Assembly (NCBI GenBank): GCA_022447545.1
Contig: JAKVBI010000014.1
Span: forward strand, 165,971 to 229,970
Length of the DNA stretch: 64,000 nucleotides
Direction: 5' to 3'
Source of the DNA: Myxococcota bacterium
GTDB taxonomy: Bacteria > Myxococcota_A > UBA9160 > SMWR01
Under the pieces are notes generated by a model. That model did no database searches, was not told the DNA's origin, and was given only the letters and a program-made list of their open reading frames with translations. Of this stretch, positions 17,752 to 26,607 are shown piece after piece. Each line of letters opens with the position of its first letter. The first letter of the stretch is position 1. The position numbers and the translations under genes were made by a program.

Positions 17752-19298
17752 GCATGGCTCCCATCGGGGAGGCATTGGACCGACTCGCGGTCAATGCAGC
17801 AGCCACGCCCGAAAAGCCTGCGATCATCGATGACCGGCCCGATGGGTACGTTCGGTTGGTCAGCTTTTCTGAATTGAACGAACTGGTCAACCGAATCGCC
17901 AACGCCCTGGTCAAGGTCGGGTTCGGGTCCGGAGAGCGCCTCGTGTGGGCGGGGCGAAACTGCGTCGAGGTGATTGCCATCCAGCACGCCGTGAGAAAGG
18001 CCGGTGGGTTTTCGATTGCGCTCAATCACCGTCTGACCAAGAAGGAAGTGCATGCAATCGTTCGCGTCGCAGAGCCCACTTTCGTGTGGACTGCGGGAGC
18101 CTTTCGCGAATTCTTTACAGGACAGGAGTTTTCGACCCTCCGTGGGGTTGTCGTTTTTGATGGAGAAGCGCTTCCGGGCCAGAGTTCCATGGAAGAGTTC
18201 ATTGGAGATCAGTCCACGGACGAGCCTACGCCAATCGACAACCCGCGCGCGGGCTTCGACCCAATTCTGATCTTCACTTCCGGAACCACGGGCCTGCCCA
18301 AGGGAGTCGTTCGTTACGGTCTGGGGGAGAGCGAGGTGAGGCTCCAGACCGGCTTGCTCGGTGATGGGGATGGTGTGTTCGTAGTGACTGGGTCGCTCTC
18401 TCACGGTGGCCCAAACGGGATGGGGAACAACAGCCTGCTCATCGGGGGAAGCATCGTTCTTCAGCAGAGGTTTGATGCCGAGGACTGGATGCGATTGGTG
18501 GAGAAGTATCGAGTCACCAATTCCTACAGCGCTCCATTTCCAATCCGTCATATTTGTGGCCTGCCCGACGCGATAAAGAGGCGCTACGACGCGTCGAGCC
18601 TGAAGACCATGATCGCTGCTGCTGCGCAGTGGCCGCACGCGTTAAAGGAGGCTTTTCTGGAGGCATTTCCGGAGTGTTCGTTGTGGGAACTCTACGGATC
18701 GTCGGAACTTGCCACAGTCACAGTTCAGGCCCCCAAGGATCAATTGCGTAAGCCTGGTTCGTGTGGCCTGCCTGCGCCTGGAGTGGAGATTCTCCTGGTG
18801 GACGAAGAGGGTCAGGTCATTCGTGAGCCCCACTGTCCGGGCATTCTTTATGCCAAGAGTGATTCAGTCTATCGGGGGTATCTCGGTGACGACGAAGCCT
18901 ATGCGGAATCATTGCTCGGAGACTTTGCGACGACACAGGATGTGGCGTATTTCGACGAGGAAGGCTTCTATTATATTTGCGACCGAAAGAAGGACATGCT
19001 GATCTCTGGTGGCGCCAACATCTATCCCAAGGAGATCGAAAACGCGCTTGAGAGTCACCCCGGCATCTTTGAGAGTGCTGTGATCGGACTCCCGGACGAG
19101 GACTGGGGGGAACGACCTCATGCTCTGATCGTTCCCAACCCGGATGTTCGACTCGAGGGTGAAGAGATACTCGAGTTCTGTCGGGACAACCTTGCGAGCT
19201 ATAAGGTCCCGAACTCACTGGAGTTCGTCGACGAGCTTCCTCACATGGTGAGCGGCAAGTTGGACAAGCGCGCGATCCGAGACCGCTACGGCGATTGA
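17748..19298 (+). CDS. AMP-forming acyl-CoA synthetase/ligase
   Basis: A 516-residue ANL-family ligase that activates a carboxylic acid as acyl-AMP and transfers it to CoA. FTSGTTGLPKG is the phosphate loop, LYGSSEL the A5 motif, ICDRKKDMLISGGANIYP the hinge region, and SGKLDKRAIRDR ends with the catalytic lysine. It is the third gene of the 15370 operon and probably supplies the substrate of the two preceding dehydrogenases. It converges on a second ligase of the same family on the other strand. Confidence 0.92.
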   Translation: MSMAPIGEALDRLAVNAAATPEKPAIIDDRPDGYVRLVSFSELNELVNRIANALVKVGFGSGERLVWAGRNCVEVIAIQHAVRKAGGFSIALNHRLTKKEVHAIVRVAEPTFVWTAGAFREFFTGQEFSTLRGVVVFDGEALPGQSSMEEFIGDQSTDEPTPIDNPRAGFDPILIFTSGTTGLPKGVVRYGLGESEVRLQTGLLGDGDGVFVVTGSLSHGGPNGMGNNSLLIGGSIVLQQRFDAEDWMRLVEKYRVTNSYSAPFPIRHICGLPDAIKRRYDASSLKTMIAAAAQWPHALKEAFLEAFPECSLWELYGSSELATVTVQAPKDQLRKPGSCGLPAPGVEILLVDEEGQVIREPHCPGILYAKSDSVYRGYLGDDEAYAESLLGDFATTQDVAYFDEEGFYYICDRKKDMLISGGANIYPKEIENALESHPGIFESAVIGLPDEDWGERPHALIVPNPDVRLEGEEILEFCRDNLASYKVPNSLEFVDELPHMVSGKLDKRAIRDRYGD

Positions 19299-19330
19299 GT
19301 TGTGAACGGTCTGCGCCCGCGGGCCAAAAG

Positions 19331-21028
19331 TCACAGGTCGATGGGTTCGTCTTCGGAGCCGTAGCGGTATCCGGCGATCGAAGTGCGCTCGCTGCAAAGG
19401 CGCTGCAGGACTTTTTTCCGCAGAGGTGCCATTTGGATCTTCTGGTTCCCGGTGAACTCGATTTCGTTTTCTTCGAAGAAGAGGATGTGTCGCGGAACTT
19501 TGTAGGACGAGATCCGTTCTCTCAGGTAGCTTCGGATGGTCTCTTCGTCGGAGATCATCTCTTGGATCGGCAGGGCACACAGCACCAGAACTTCTCCGAG
19601 CGAGGGATGTGGGACGCCGACTGCCAGCCCTGCGCGTAGACCGGGGCAATCGGTCAGAGCGATTTCGATTTCCAATGGCGATACATTGGCTCCACCGGTC
19701 TTGATCATGTCCGACAATCTTCCCGTCCAGTGGAGATAACCCTCTTCGTCGATTCGGCCACCGTCTTGGGTGCGAAAGAACCCGAGGTCGTCGAAACAGT
19801 GCTCCGGAGCGACCTTGTAGTAACTGCGCATGAGAGAGATTCCCTTGACCGTGATTTCACCGGAACTTTCTGGCCCAAGGGCCTCCCCGGTGTCGGGTTC
19901 GATGACGCGAATTTGCATTCCGGGGAGCGGGCGTCCGTGGGTGCGATGCCGTATCTCGGCAGGCGTGTCGCTAGGCAGCATCGCGGCGGGTGTGAAGGTC
20001 TCTGTGGTTCCGTAACTCGAGTAAGCGCCCCAGTTGTCTTGGCTCAGTCCGGCGATGGGCGCAAGGAGGGAGGTGAACTCGATCTTCTCCAGGCTGGAGA
20101 GATCGCGCTCTTCGATGGTCTCATGTTCTGCCAGTAGTTTTTCCTGGTGGGGCCAGGCATGCACCACTGTGGCTCGCTGTGTCTCGATCAGGTCGAGAGC
20201 GTCACCCGGCCGGAAGGTTTCCTGCAGCAAGACGCGGCCACCTGCTGCAAGGGTCGCCCCGAGCGACCAGGCAATGCCTGCGGTCCAAAAAAATGGCTGG
20301 GCGGTGAAGACCCGGTCCTCGGGTCCAAGCCTCATGTAATTGGCCAGGCGGTAGCTCTGGATCACTGGTGCGCGCTGCCTGTGCAAGACGCCCTTGGGCC
20401 GGGAACTGGTTCCAGAGGTGTAGATGATCAGGCCGTCGTCAGAGGGAAGGGTCTCGTCGCAGGTATTGGCGATCAACGAGTCGGGTACGTCCGATCCTCG
20501 GCCCAATAAGGTGTTCCAACTCTCGACTCCTTGCGAGGGGACATCGCCTTCAAGGCTGGCGACTCGACGGAGCTGAGGTAATGCGTTGCAGCGAAGATGC
20601 CCGGAACTGCCGCGTGCGATTTCCGGGTGGTCGTCGAGTAGCTCGCCGAGCAGGCTGCGTCCGAGCAGATTCGGTTGCATGAGTAAGAGAGAGGTGTCGC
20701 TATGGCGCAGGATGTAGTCGCGCTCTTCGCTGGGTGCGAAGGTGTTTACGGGGACGAGTACACAGCCAATTCGCGTGACTGCAAAGGCCGAGATGATCCA
20801 CTCCAGTCGGTTTGCCATGAAAACAGCGATGCGCGCTCCTTTGACGGCGCCCGCTCCGATCAACCCACGCGCGAGTTCTCGCGACTGGGACTCGAGTTCT
20901 TGGTAGGTCGTTTCTGCGCCTTCGAATACCACGGCGATTCGGTTCGCATGGATCGAAGCCATGTCGGAGATGAAATGTCCCAGCGTCAGGTGCGTGGGGT
21001 CGCAAGGTAGATCCAGGTCTTTAGTCAC
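19331..21028 (-). CDS. AMP-forming acyl-CoA synthetase/ligase
   Basis: A 565-residue ANL-family ligase with YTSGTSSRPKGVLH (phosphate loop), SYGTTETFTPA (A5), WTGRLSDMIKTGGANVSP (hinge) and a C-terminal TGNQKIQMAPLRKK lysine region. It starts at a GTG (21026-21028). It is the last gene of a minus-strand operon that begins with the MaoC-like hydratase at 24248 and includes a DUF protein and an LLM oxidoreductase. Together with the ligase at 17748 it suggests two activation steps, or two substrates, in this island. Confidence 0.91.
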   Translation of the reverse strand: MTKDLDLPCDPTHLTLGHFISDMASIHANRIAVVFEGAETTYQELESQSRELARGLIGAGAVKGARIAVFMANRLEWIISAFAVTRIGCVLVPVNTFAPSEERDYILRHSDTSLLLMQPNLLGRSLLGELLDDHPEIARGSSGHLRCNALPQLRRVASLEGDVPSQGVESWNTLLGRGSDVPDSLIANTCDETLPSDDGLIIYTSGTSSRPKGVLHRQRAPVIQSYRLANYMRLGPEDRVFTAQPFFWTAGIAWSLGATLAAGGRVLLQETFRPGDALDLIETQRATVVHAWPHQEKLLAEHETIEERDLSSLEKIEFTSLLAPIAGLSQDNWGAYSSYGTTETFTPAAMLPSDTPAEIRHRTHGRPLPGMQIRVIEPDTGEALGPESSGEITVKGISLMRSYYKVAPEHCFDDLGFFRTQDGGRIDEEGYLHWTGRLSDMIKTGGANVSPLEIEIALTDCPGLRAGLAVGVPHPSLGEVLVLCALPIQEMISDEETIRSYLRERISSYKVPRHILFFEENEIEFTGNQKIQMAPLRKKVLQRLCSERTSIAGYRYGSEDEPIDL

Positions 21029-21111
21029 GGAGCACCTCCAGCCGGCAGGAGTCGAACCGATTCGTACTCAAGCCAGTTCTTCAACGGGTCGCGGTCTCAG
21101 GCCCATCCGGT

Positions 21112-22041
21112 TCAGGTGCGGATCAAATCATTCGCGAAGGCTTCCATCCATTTCAACAACTGTGAACGTGTCTCGAGTTCGCCGCTCCCGGGAAACGAGA
21201 AGGTCACTCCCGCATGGCTCACGCCCAGCGCGGTCAGTTCGGTCAGTTCCTCGCGGAGTGCTCCGCGATCAAAATTCGTTTTCCCATATCCGAGCGCCAC
21301 CGGGCTCAGCATCACGTCCACAGGGTCTCGGCGCCCGACTTGCTTCAGTTGCTCGTCCAGGTATTGGATGCGTTCGCGCAGATCCTGCAAGTTCTCGATC
21401 GCGGCCGAGTGGACGAAACGGGCCATTTTTTTGTGAACTCGCATGGGAAGCCAGCCGTCGCCATGCTCTGCGACTCGTCGGATCGCACGCCGGGAATTTC
21501 CGCCGATCCAGATGGGAGGGTGGGGGCGTGTGAATGGAGTGGGCAGAGCGAAATTGCCTACCGCGCGAAAGTCGCGGCCCGACCCTTCCACGGGTTCGCC
21601 GGTCCAGATCTTCTTTAGAGTTTCGAGGCTCTCGTCCAGGTGCTCGTTACGTTGATCAAAATCCGCTCCGAGCGCTGAGAACTCTGGCGCCACATAGCCG
21701 GTCCCCGTGCCAAAGATCAGCCGGCCTCCGGAGACTGAATCTAGAGTGGCCAGTGCTTTCGCTGCGGCAAAGGGTTTTCGGAATGCGAGAATGTAGAGAT
21801 TGGTCATCAGTTTGAGGCGCTCGGTCGCAGCCGCTACCACGGCTAGTGCGACCGGCGGGTCGAGGTCGTGATGCCCTCCTTGAGCCATGTACTTCGGAGT
21901 CGGTGCCGGGTGGTCTGTGACATAGACTCCCGTGTAACCGTATTCCTCAGCCGCTCGTCCCAGTTCAGTCAGCGCGGCGACCGTGCCGAACTCTTCACGC
22001 CTCTCCATGTCGTCGGTCGGTAAACCCAGGATGTACTTCAC
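21112..22041 (-). CDS. LLM class oxidoreductase (luciferase-like, F420/FMN)
   Basis: A 309-residue TIM-barrel luciferase-like protein. VTDHPAPTPKY and LDSVSGGRLIFGTGTGY are typical of F420-dependent LLM enzymes, and PPIWIGGNSRRAIRRVAEHGDGW marks the C-terminal half. It probably oxidises or reduces a CoA-linked or free intermediate with F420 or FMN in the cytoplasm. The start is GTG at 22039-22041. It lies 19 bases after the DUF gene and 83 bases before the ligase, in the same operon. Cofactor choice cannot be fixed from sequence alone. Confidence 0.87.
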   Translation of the reverse strand: MKYILGLPTDDMERREEFGTVAALTELGRAAEEYGYTGVYVTDHPAPTPKYMAQGGHHDLDPPVALAVVAAATERLKLMTNLYILAFRKPFAAAKALATLDSVSGGRLIFGTGTGYVAPEFSALGADFDQRNEHLDESLETLKKIWTGEPVEGSGRDFRAVGNFALPTPFTRPHPPIWIGGNSRRAIRRVAEHGDGWLPMRVHKKMARFVHSAAIENLQDLRERIQYLDEQLKQVGRRDPVDVMLSPVALGYGKTNFDRGALREELTELTALGVSHAGVTFSFPGSGELETRSQLLKWMEAFANDLIRT

Positions 22042-22060
22042 GAATGAACCGCCCCGCCGA

Positions 22061-23053
22061 TTAGAGTTCGAAAAGCCCTTCGCGCACTGCAGCTTGCATT
22101 TTCTGGACGTCCCAGTGCCATTTGAAGTCTCCCCAGCCCGTCTCGCCTTCCAGAGTCCAGCGCACCATACCAGTCACGGTAAAAGCATTTGCCTGATAGG
22201 CTTCCACGCAAGACACGGGTTCGCCTTTGAGGCGATAGCTGCGACCCTTTGCGTCCTCGATTTCATATTTGAGTTCTCGGATCACCCAGTTCTCGAATCG
22301 GTAACGTCCGACGCCGACTTTCAACGGGATGACCTCGCTCCCCTCACGCAAGTAGCCGTGAGTGACCGTACCGTGCTCGAGTTCGTCGTTTCGTGTCTGC
22401 AACAGGAACGAGAGGTCTCTTCCGAAGTGTGCCTCGTCAAAATTCCCCATCAGGTTGTGCCCGTACTCCCGGCGTGGGCTCCAGGAGTGATCACGGTTGG
22501 AGGGAAAATCGACCTGGTACTTTCGTCCGTTTAGTACGACTTCCCCCTCCACCTGCATTGTTTGGTCGATATGTCCGGTGGCCATTGGTGTGCTCGGGTC
22601 GTGGCGTTGAAAGATCGCGTACCCCGCGCCGGAGTCGGGAAGCGTGAGTTCGGTGACGCTCACGGGTGGCATGAGGGCGGTCTGTAGAAGGTTCCAATGG
22701 TTGCCGCGCCCATCGTCGAATTCGACGATCCATTCTTCCATGGGCTTCGTCATTTTGACGCGGAGGCCGTTGGATAGATGAAAATCGTCGAGGTCACCCG
22801 ATGGGATCCGTATGTGAAAGTCGTCTCGGAGGTAGTCGAGTGCGAGGATGTGCTTTTCGGCTTGACTCGATACCTGGATCGATGAGCGGCAAACACCAAG
22901 GTTGGTTCGGAACAACGCATAGGCCGATCCTCGCATGCGTTCTTCCGGAATAGTGAAACCGAACCAGTTGGTTTCGCACCAGTTGTCATTGTCATCGGTG
23001 GGCGTATGGAATTTCGCATCTCGATGCTGAATGACGCTTCCGATCTTGGACAT
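22061..23053 (-). CDS. Conserved protein of unknown function (tentatively DUF7064/7065-like)
   Basis: A 330-residue protein with many aromatic residues and alternating strands, consistent with a beta-rich lipocalin or tocopherol-cyclase-like fold. Segments such as NWCETNWFGFTIPEE and the Ser-Asn-Arg-Asp-His-Ser-Trp string near the middle look like those of proteins found next to acyl-CoA dehydrogenases and MaoC genes. It may bind a hydrophobic intermediate, but no catalytic motif is recognised. The ATG at 23053 is used because homologous-looking sequence starts there; the upstream extension is low in quality. It sits 19 bases after the MaoC-like gene and 19 before the LLM gene, so it belongs to that operon. 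Confidence 0.7.
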   Translation of the reverse strand: MSKIGSVIQHRDAKFHTPTDDNDNWCETNWFGFTIPEERMRGSAYALFRTNLGVCRSSIQVSSQAEKHILALDYLRDDFHIRIPSGDLDDFHLSNGLRVKMTKPMEEWIVEFDDGRGNHWNLLQTALMPPVSVTELTLPDSGAGYAIFQRHDPSTPMATGHIDQTMQVEGEVVLNGRKYQVDFPSNRDHSWSPRREYGHNLMGNFDEAHFGRDLSFLLQTRNDELEHGTVTHGYLREGSEVIPLKVGVGRYRFENWVIRELKYEIEDAKGRSYRLKGEPVSCVEAYQANAFTVTGMVRWTLEGETGWGDFKWHWDVQKMQAAVREGLFEL

Positions 23054-23072
23054 AGGGGAAGTCTTTCTCGGT

Positions 23073-24248
23073 CTATTCCGGTTTTGGAGAGGTTTCCGAG
23101 GGAAGCAGTACCTCGACGTCACCGACCGCCAACACTGCCCCGAGCTGGTTGGTCATGGAGATTTGAACAGTCGCGAGAGGACGCCCGGTCTTGCGGTCAT
23201 AGTTGACATCCGTGACCTCGCCATCGAGATAAGTCACATCCCCGGTGAGTGCAGGCGCTCGGAATTTCATGTTCGCGTGGGTGAGGTCGGCCCACTCTCC
23301 GCCCCAGTTGTTGATGTAATCGAGGGTCCAGGCTCCCATGGAAGCTCCGTACCCGTAGCCGCGCGGCATGCCAATCATCTTGGCGTAGCGGGGGATGGTG
23401 TGCCCACGGGAAGGACCCAGGTATAAGCCATCGGTACGTGCCGGATCGACCTTTCCACCCTCGAAATCCTTCGTCATTTCGGGCAGCCATCCCGCCGTCT
23501 CGGTGGTGGACTCTGTACCTTCGTAGTCATAGTTCGTTGCGCCCCAAACGGTGAAGAGGCATGCGCGCCACTCTGTCGTGAAAGACTGAATCGTGTGAGG
23601 GCCAATGGGGCGCCGTGGCAGCTTTTCTCCCTTTTGCACCACCAGGCGCCGGTCGTGACCCAGGTCGAGAAAGGATTTGTAGTAATCCATTTTCTCTTCC
23701 TCGATTCGATGGATGTCTTCGTCACTCCATTCGGGATCGACTGTTTCATCTTCGCGAATGCGTTTGGCCGCTTCTTCTGCGAGGTAACGGATTGAGGTGG
23801 ATCGCTGCTTGGCGACGATCTGTCCCTTCTGATTGACATAGGTGGTATCGCCGCGAGAGAAGATCGTGGGGCCCGCGAAATTTGTCTCTTTCTGGGCATA
23901 GTCGAACAGCATCTTCTCGCAGCGGATCACATCTCCAGGTCGGACGCGGGGGCCATAGAACCACCATTCATCGCCTCCGAACAACATATGTGTTCCCGGC
24001 ACCACGCCCTGGATCGACGGCTCGGCACCATGCCCCCACGTGGTGTTTACAGTGAAGGAAGGTGCGGCCACGATTTCGCCGAACCGACTCTGTTCGGCCC
24101 AGCTCCGGTCATGGTGAAGGGGGTAGGGGTTCTGCATGGCCTGGGCCCACCGGCGGATGTCGTTGACATGAATGTCTTCAACGATGTCGCCGCCTGTGAG
24201 CGGGACGCCGATCCAGCGGTCGAGGTCCGAGGTGTCGAGTAATTCCAT
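23073..24248 (-). CDS. MaoC-like dehydratase with FAS1-type N-terminal domain
   Basis: A 391-residue two-domain hot-dog protein. The N-terminal half (about 1-180) matches the FAS1-like dehydratase N-domain, and the C-terminal half (about 240-380) contains HTIPRYAKMIG and a MaoC-like barrel. It is expected to hydrate a 2-enoyl-CoA made by the acyl-CoA dehydrogenases. Start ATG 24248 follows AGGAGA, in a leader nearly identical to that of the paralogue whose start is at 516 (shared AAAACCAGGAGA). It leads the minus-strand operon running to 19331 and is divergent from the LLM gene at 24492. Confidence 0.9.
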   Translation of the reverse strand: MELLDTSDLDRWIGVPLTGGDIVEDIHVNDIRRWAQAMQNPYPLHHDRSWAEQSRFGEIVAAPSFTVNTTWGHGAEPSIQGVVPGTHMLFGGDEWWFYGPRVRPGDVIRCEKMLFDYAQKETNFAGPTIFSRGDTTYVNQKGQIVAKQRSTSIRYLAEEAAKRIREDETVDPEWSDEDIHRIEEEKMDYYKSFLDLGHDRRLVVQKGEKLPRRPIGPHTIQSFTTEWRACLFTVWGATNYDYEGTESTTETAGWLPEMTKDFEGGKVDPARTDGLYLGPSRGHTIPRYAKMIGMPRGYGYGASMGAWTLDYINNWGGEWADLTHANMKFRAPALTGDVTYLDGEVTDVNYDRKTGRPLATVQISMTNQLGAVLAVGDVEVLLPSETSPKPE

Positions 24249-24491
24249 TTCGCGGGTTCTCCTGGTTTTCGAGGGCTTGATTTCGACGACCCGCGGGAAG
24301 GGCCAGAGAATGGTTGGCGCCTTGTGATTCTCGGGCTTGCTGAGCACCCTACGCGGTGTGCTGAACGAATTCAATTCAGGAATTGCGACGAGGGGCGGTC
24401 GAAAGTGACCGCGTCCTACTACAATGGTTCGGCCTCGTCTGAGGTCGTGTGGGATTTTGGAAACTAGATCAGGGAAAAATCGAGGGTGACC
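24249..24491. promoter_or_regulatory. Divergent promoter region with two inverted repeats
   Basis: This 243-base gap separates the MaoC operon from the LLM gene. Two inverted repeats are exact: CAATTC-AG-GAATTG at 24372-24385 and GCGGTC-N6-GACCGC at 24395-24412. The first overlaps a TTCAATTC core shared with the gaps at 15192 and 27811. These look like binding sites for a dimeric repressor of the TetR or FadR kind. No such regulator gene is encoded within the island itself. Confidence 0.5.
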
Positions 24492-25490
24492 ATGAAGATC
24501 GATGGAGCGCTTGGGATCGAAGAACTGTCGGGCGTGCCTGAGCGTGTGCGCCAGTTGGAGTCAGCGGGTTACGACGGAGCGGTGAGTGCCGAAATCGCGA
24601 ACGACCCGTTTTTACCTCTTGCCTTGGCGGCCGATCACAGTCAGCGGATCGAGCTTCTTACTTCAATCGCTGTGGCATTTGCTCGGACACCAATGCTCGT
24701 CGCTCAAACGGGCCATGATCTCAATGCATTTGCCAAAGGGCGTGTCATCCTCGGGTTGGGATCTCAGGTTCGTCCCCATGTAACTCGTCGCTTCAGCATG
24801 CCATGGAGCCGCCCGGCGGCTCGAATGCGCGAATTTGTTCTCGCCATGCGCGCAATTTGGGATTGCTGGTACGAGGGGAATGCTCTGGACTTTCGCGGTG
24901 AGTTCTACACTCACACGTTGATGACTCCCAATTTTACGCCGACAAATCGTGGTTTTGGACCCCCGCGAGTTTTTGTTGCGGGCGTGGGGCCGCTCATGAC
25001 GGAGGTGGCGGGGGAGGTGGCTGATGGACTGATTACCCACGCCTTCACAACTGAGAAATACGTGCGCGAAGTGACTCTGCCAGCGCTCGAGCGCGGGCTG
25101 GAAAAAGCGGGCCGGGGCCGCGACGACTTCGAGATTACATGCCCCGTTTTCGTGGTTACGGGTGACGACGAACGCGAGTTTGAGGCTCGGCGCGAGGCCT
25201 TGCGCAAACAACTCGCTTTCTATGCTTCGACGCCGGCCTACCGGGGTGTGCTCGAAGTGCATGGATGGGGGGATCTGCAGCCGGAACTTACGCGAATGTC
25301 CAAACTTGGGCAGTGGGACGAAATGGGAGAGCTTGTGGATGATTCCATGCTCGAAGCCTTTGCAGTCGTGGCCGAGAAGGAAGATCTGGCCTCGAAGCTT
25401 CGTGCGCGCTGCGACGGCTTCGTGGACCGGCTGATGTGTACGTTCTCCATGGGCAAGAATGAGCGCGAGACGTTGGCAGCGCTTCGCTGA
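24492..25490 (+). CDS. LLM class oxidoreductase, F420-type
   Basis: A 332-residue luciferase-like protein. FAKGRVILGLGSQVRPHVTRRFS and RMREFVLAMRAIWDCW match the LLM subgroup predicted to use F420. The ATG at 24492 is preferred to the GTG six bases earlier because GAGGG is then five bases away. It is read alone, divergent from the MaoC operon, and converges on the acyl-CoA dehydrogenase pair at 25495 with four bases between stops. It probably acts on an intermediate of the same pathway. Confidence 0.86.
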   Translation: MKIDGALGIEELSGVPERVRQLESAGYDGAVSAEIANDPFLPLALAADHSQRIELLTSIAVAFARTPMLVAQTGHDLNAFAKGRVILGLGSQVRPHVTRRFSMPWSRPAARMREFVLAMRAIWDCWYEGNALDFRGEFYTHTLMTPNFTPTNRGFGPPRVFVAGVGPLMTEVAGEVADGLITHAFTTEKYVREVTLPALERGLEKAGRGRDDFEITCPVFVVTGDDEREFEARREALRKQLAFYASTPAYRGVLEVHGWGDLQPELTRMSKLGQWDEMGELVDDSMLEAFAVVAEKEDLASKLRARCDGFVDRLMCTFSMGKNERETLAALR

Positions 25491-25494
25491 CGGC

Positions 25495-26601
25495 TCACGG
25501 TGTCGAGCAGGTGGCCCAGCCTTGTAGCTTCGCAGCGCGCTCGCGGAGCACGTCTGGGCTTCCGAGTAGATGTCGATTCACTCCGATGCGTTTGAACCAG
25601 ATGTGAAGGTTCTGCTCATCGGTAAACCCTACACCTCCGTGGACCTCGGTGGCGGTTCGGGCGATGAAGACACCTGCTTCCGATATGTGAGTCTTTGCGT
25701 GAGCGATGGTGAGCGGGGAATCGGTGAGTCTCTCGTCAAAGGCGTGGGCCGCATACCAGAACAAGGAACGAGCCGGCTCGAGTTCTGCTGCCATTTCAGC
25801 ACACATGTGTTTGACAGCCTGGAACGAGCCGATGACACGGCCGAATTGTCTGCGTTGACTCGCGTAGGAGACCGCCTGTTCGAGCATGGCATCGCATGCC
25901 CCCACGGTTTCCGCGGCGAGGATAACCCGACCTGCGTCCAGCATCCGCTCGATCGCGGACCCGGCTCCCCTCGGACCCCCGAGTGAGTCGGCTGGCTTGA
26001 CCCCATCGAAGACAATTTCGGACAGAGTTCGTGTGCGGTCGACAGCAATGAGTGGGGAAATGTGGAGCCCCGGTGCGTCCGGGCTGACCAGAAGAAGATC
26101 CGACGAGCCTGCGGCCACGAGAAGAGCGTGGGCTTCGGTTGCGTCCAACGCCATCAGGGCTTTTCCTCGTAAGCGTCCGGATTCCAAGTGGACACTCGCG
26201 TTCTCGCGAATCGAGTAGGTCTCTGTGGCAGCGACGCCCATGCGGATGTCGCCCGATGCGATCTTTGGCAGCCACTCGTGTTTTTGTTCCGGTGACCCGG
26301 CTTCTAGAAAGCTCGTGGGTGCCATCACGGCAGCGGCCAGATACGGGGAGGGTACGACGGCTTGTCCTAGCGTCTGAGCGATCAGTGCCGCATCGAGAAG
26401 GGTAAGCCCGGCCCCTCCGTACTCCTGAGGGATCAGGACTCCAGAGGCTCCGAGGTTTGCGAGATCACGCCACAGTGCGGTGACGTCCGGGGGCATGGCC
26501 TCGGAGATGGCCCGCGCACGTGAGATAGGGACCTGTTCGGTCAGATAGCTGGAGAAGGTGTTCTGTAGCAGTCTCTGCTCGTCCGAGAGTCCAAAGTCCA
26601 C
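25495..26601 (-). CDS. Acyl-CoA dehydrogenase, smaller partner of pair 2
   Basis: A 368-residue acyl-CoA dehydrogenase homologue starting at GTG 26599-26601, six bases after the stop of its partner. LIPQEYGGAGLTLLD, RRQFGRVIGSFQAVKHMCAEM and EVHGGVGFTDEQNLH are typical. The flavin loop is degenerate (ATETYSIREN), as in the second subunit of heteromeric dehydrogenases. With the 26608 gene it forms the second such pair in the island. Confidence 0.9.
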   Translation of the reverse strand: MDFGLSDEQRLLQNTFSSYLTEQVPISRARAISEAMPPDVTALWRDLANLGASGVLIPQEYGGAGLTLLDAALIAQTLGQAVVPSPYLAAAVMAPTSFLEAGSPEQKHEWLPKIASGDIRMGVAATETYSIRENASVHLESGRLRGKALMALDATEAHALLVAAGSSDLLLVSPDAPGLHISPLIAVDRTRTLSEIVFDGVKPADSLGGPRGAGSAIERMLDAGRVILAAETVGACDAMLEQAVSYASQRRQFGRVIGSFQAVKHMCAEMAAELEPARSLFWYAAHAFDERLTDSPLTIAHAKTHISEAGVFIARTATEVHGGVGFTDEQNLHIWFKRIGVNRHLLGSPDVLRERAAKLQGWATCSTP

Positions 26602-26607
26602 GGCTAG

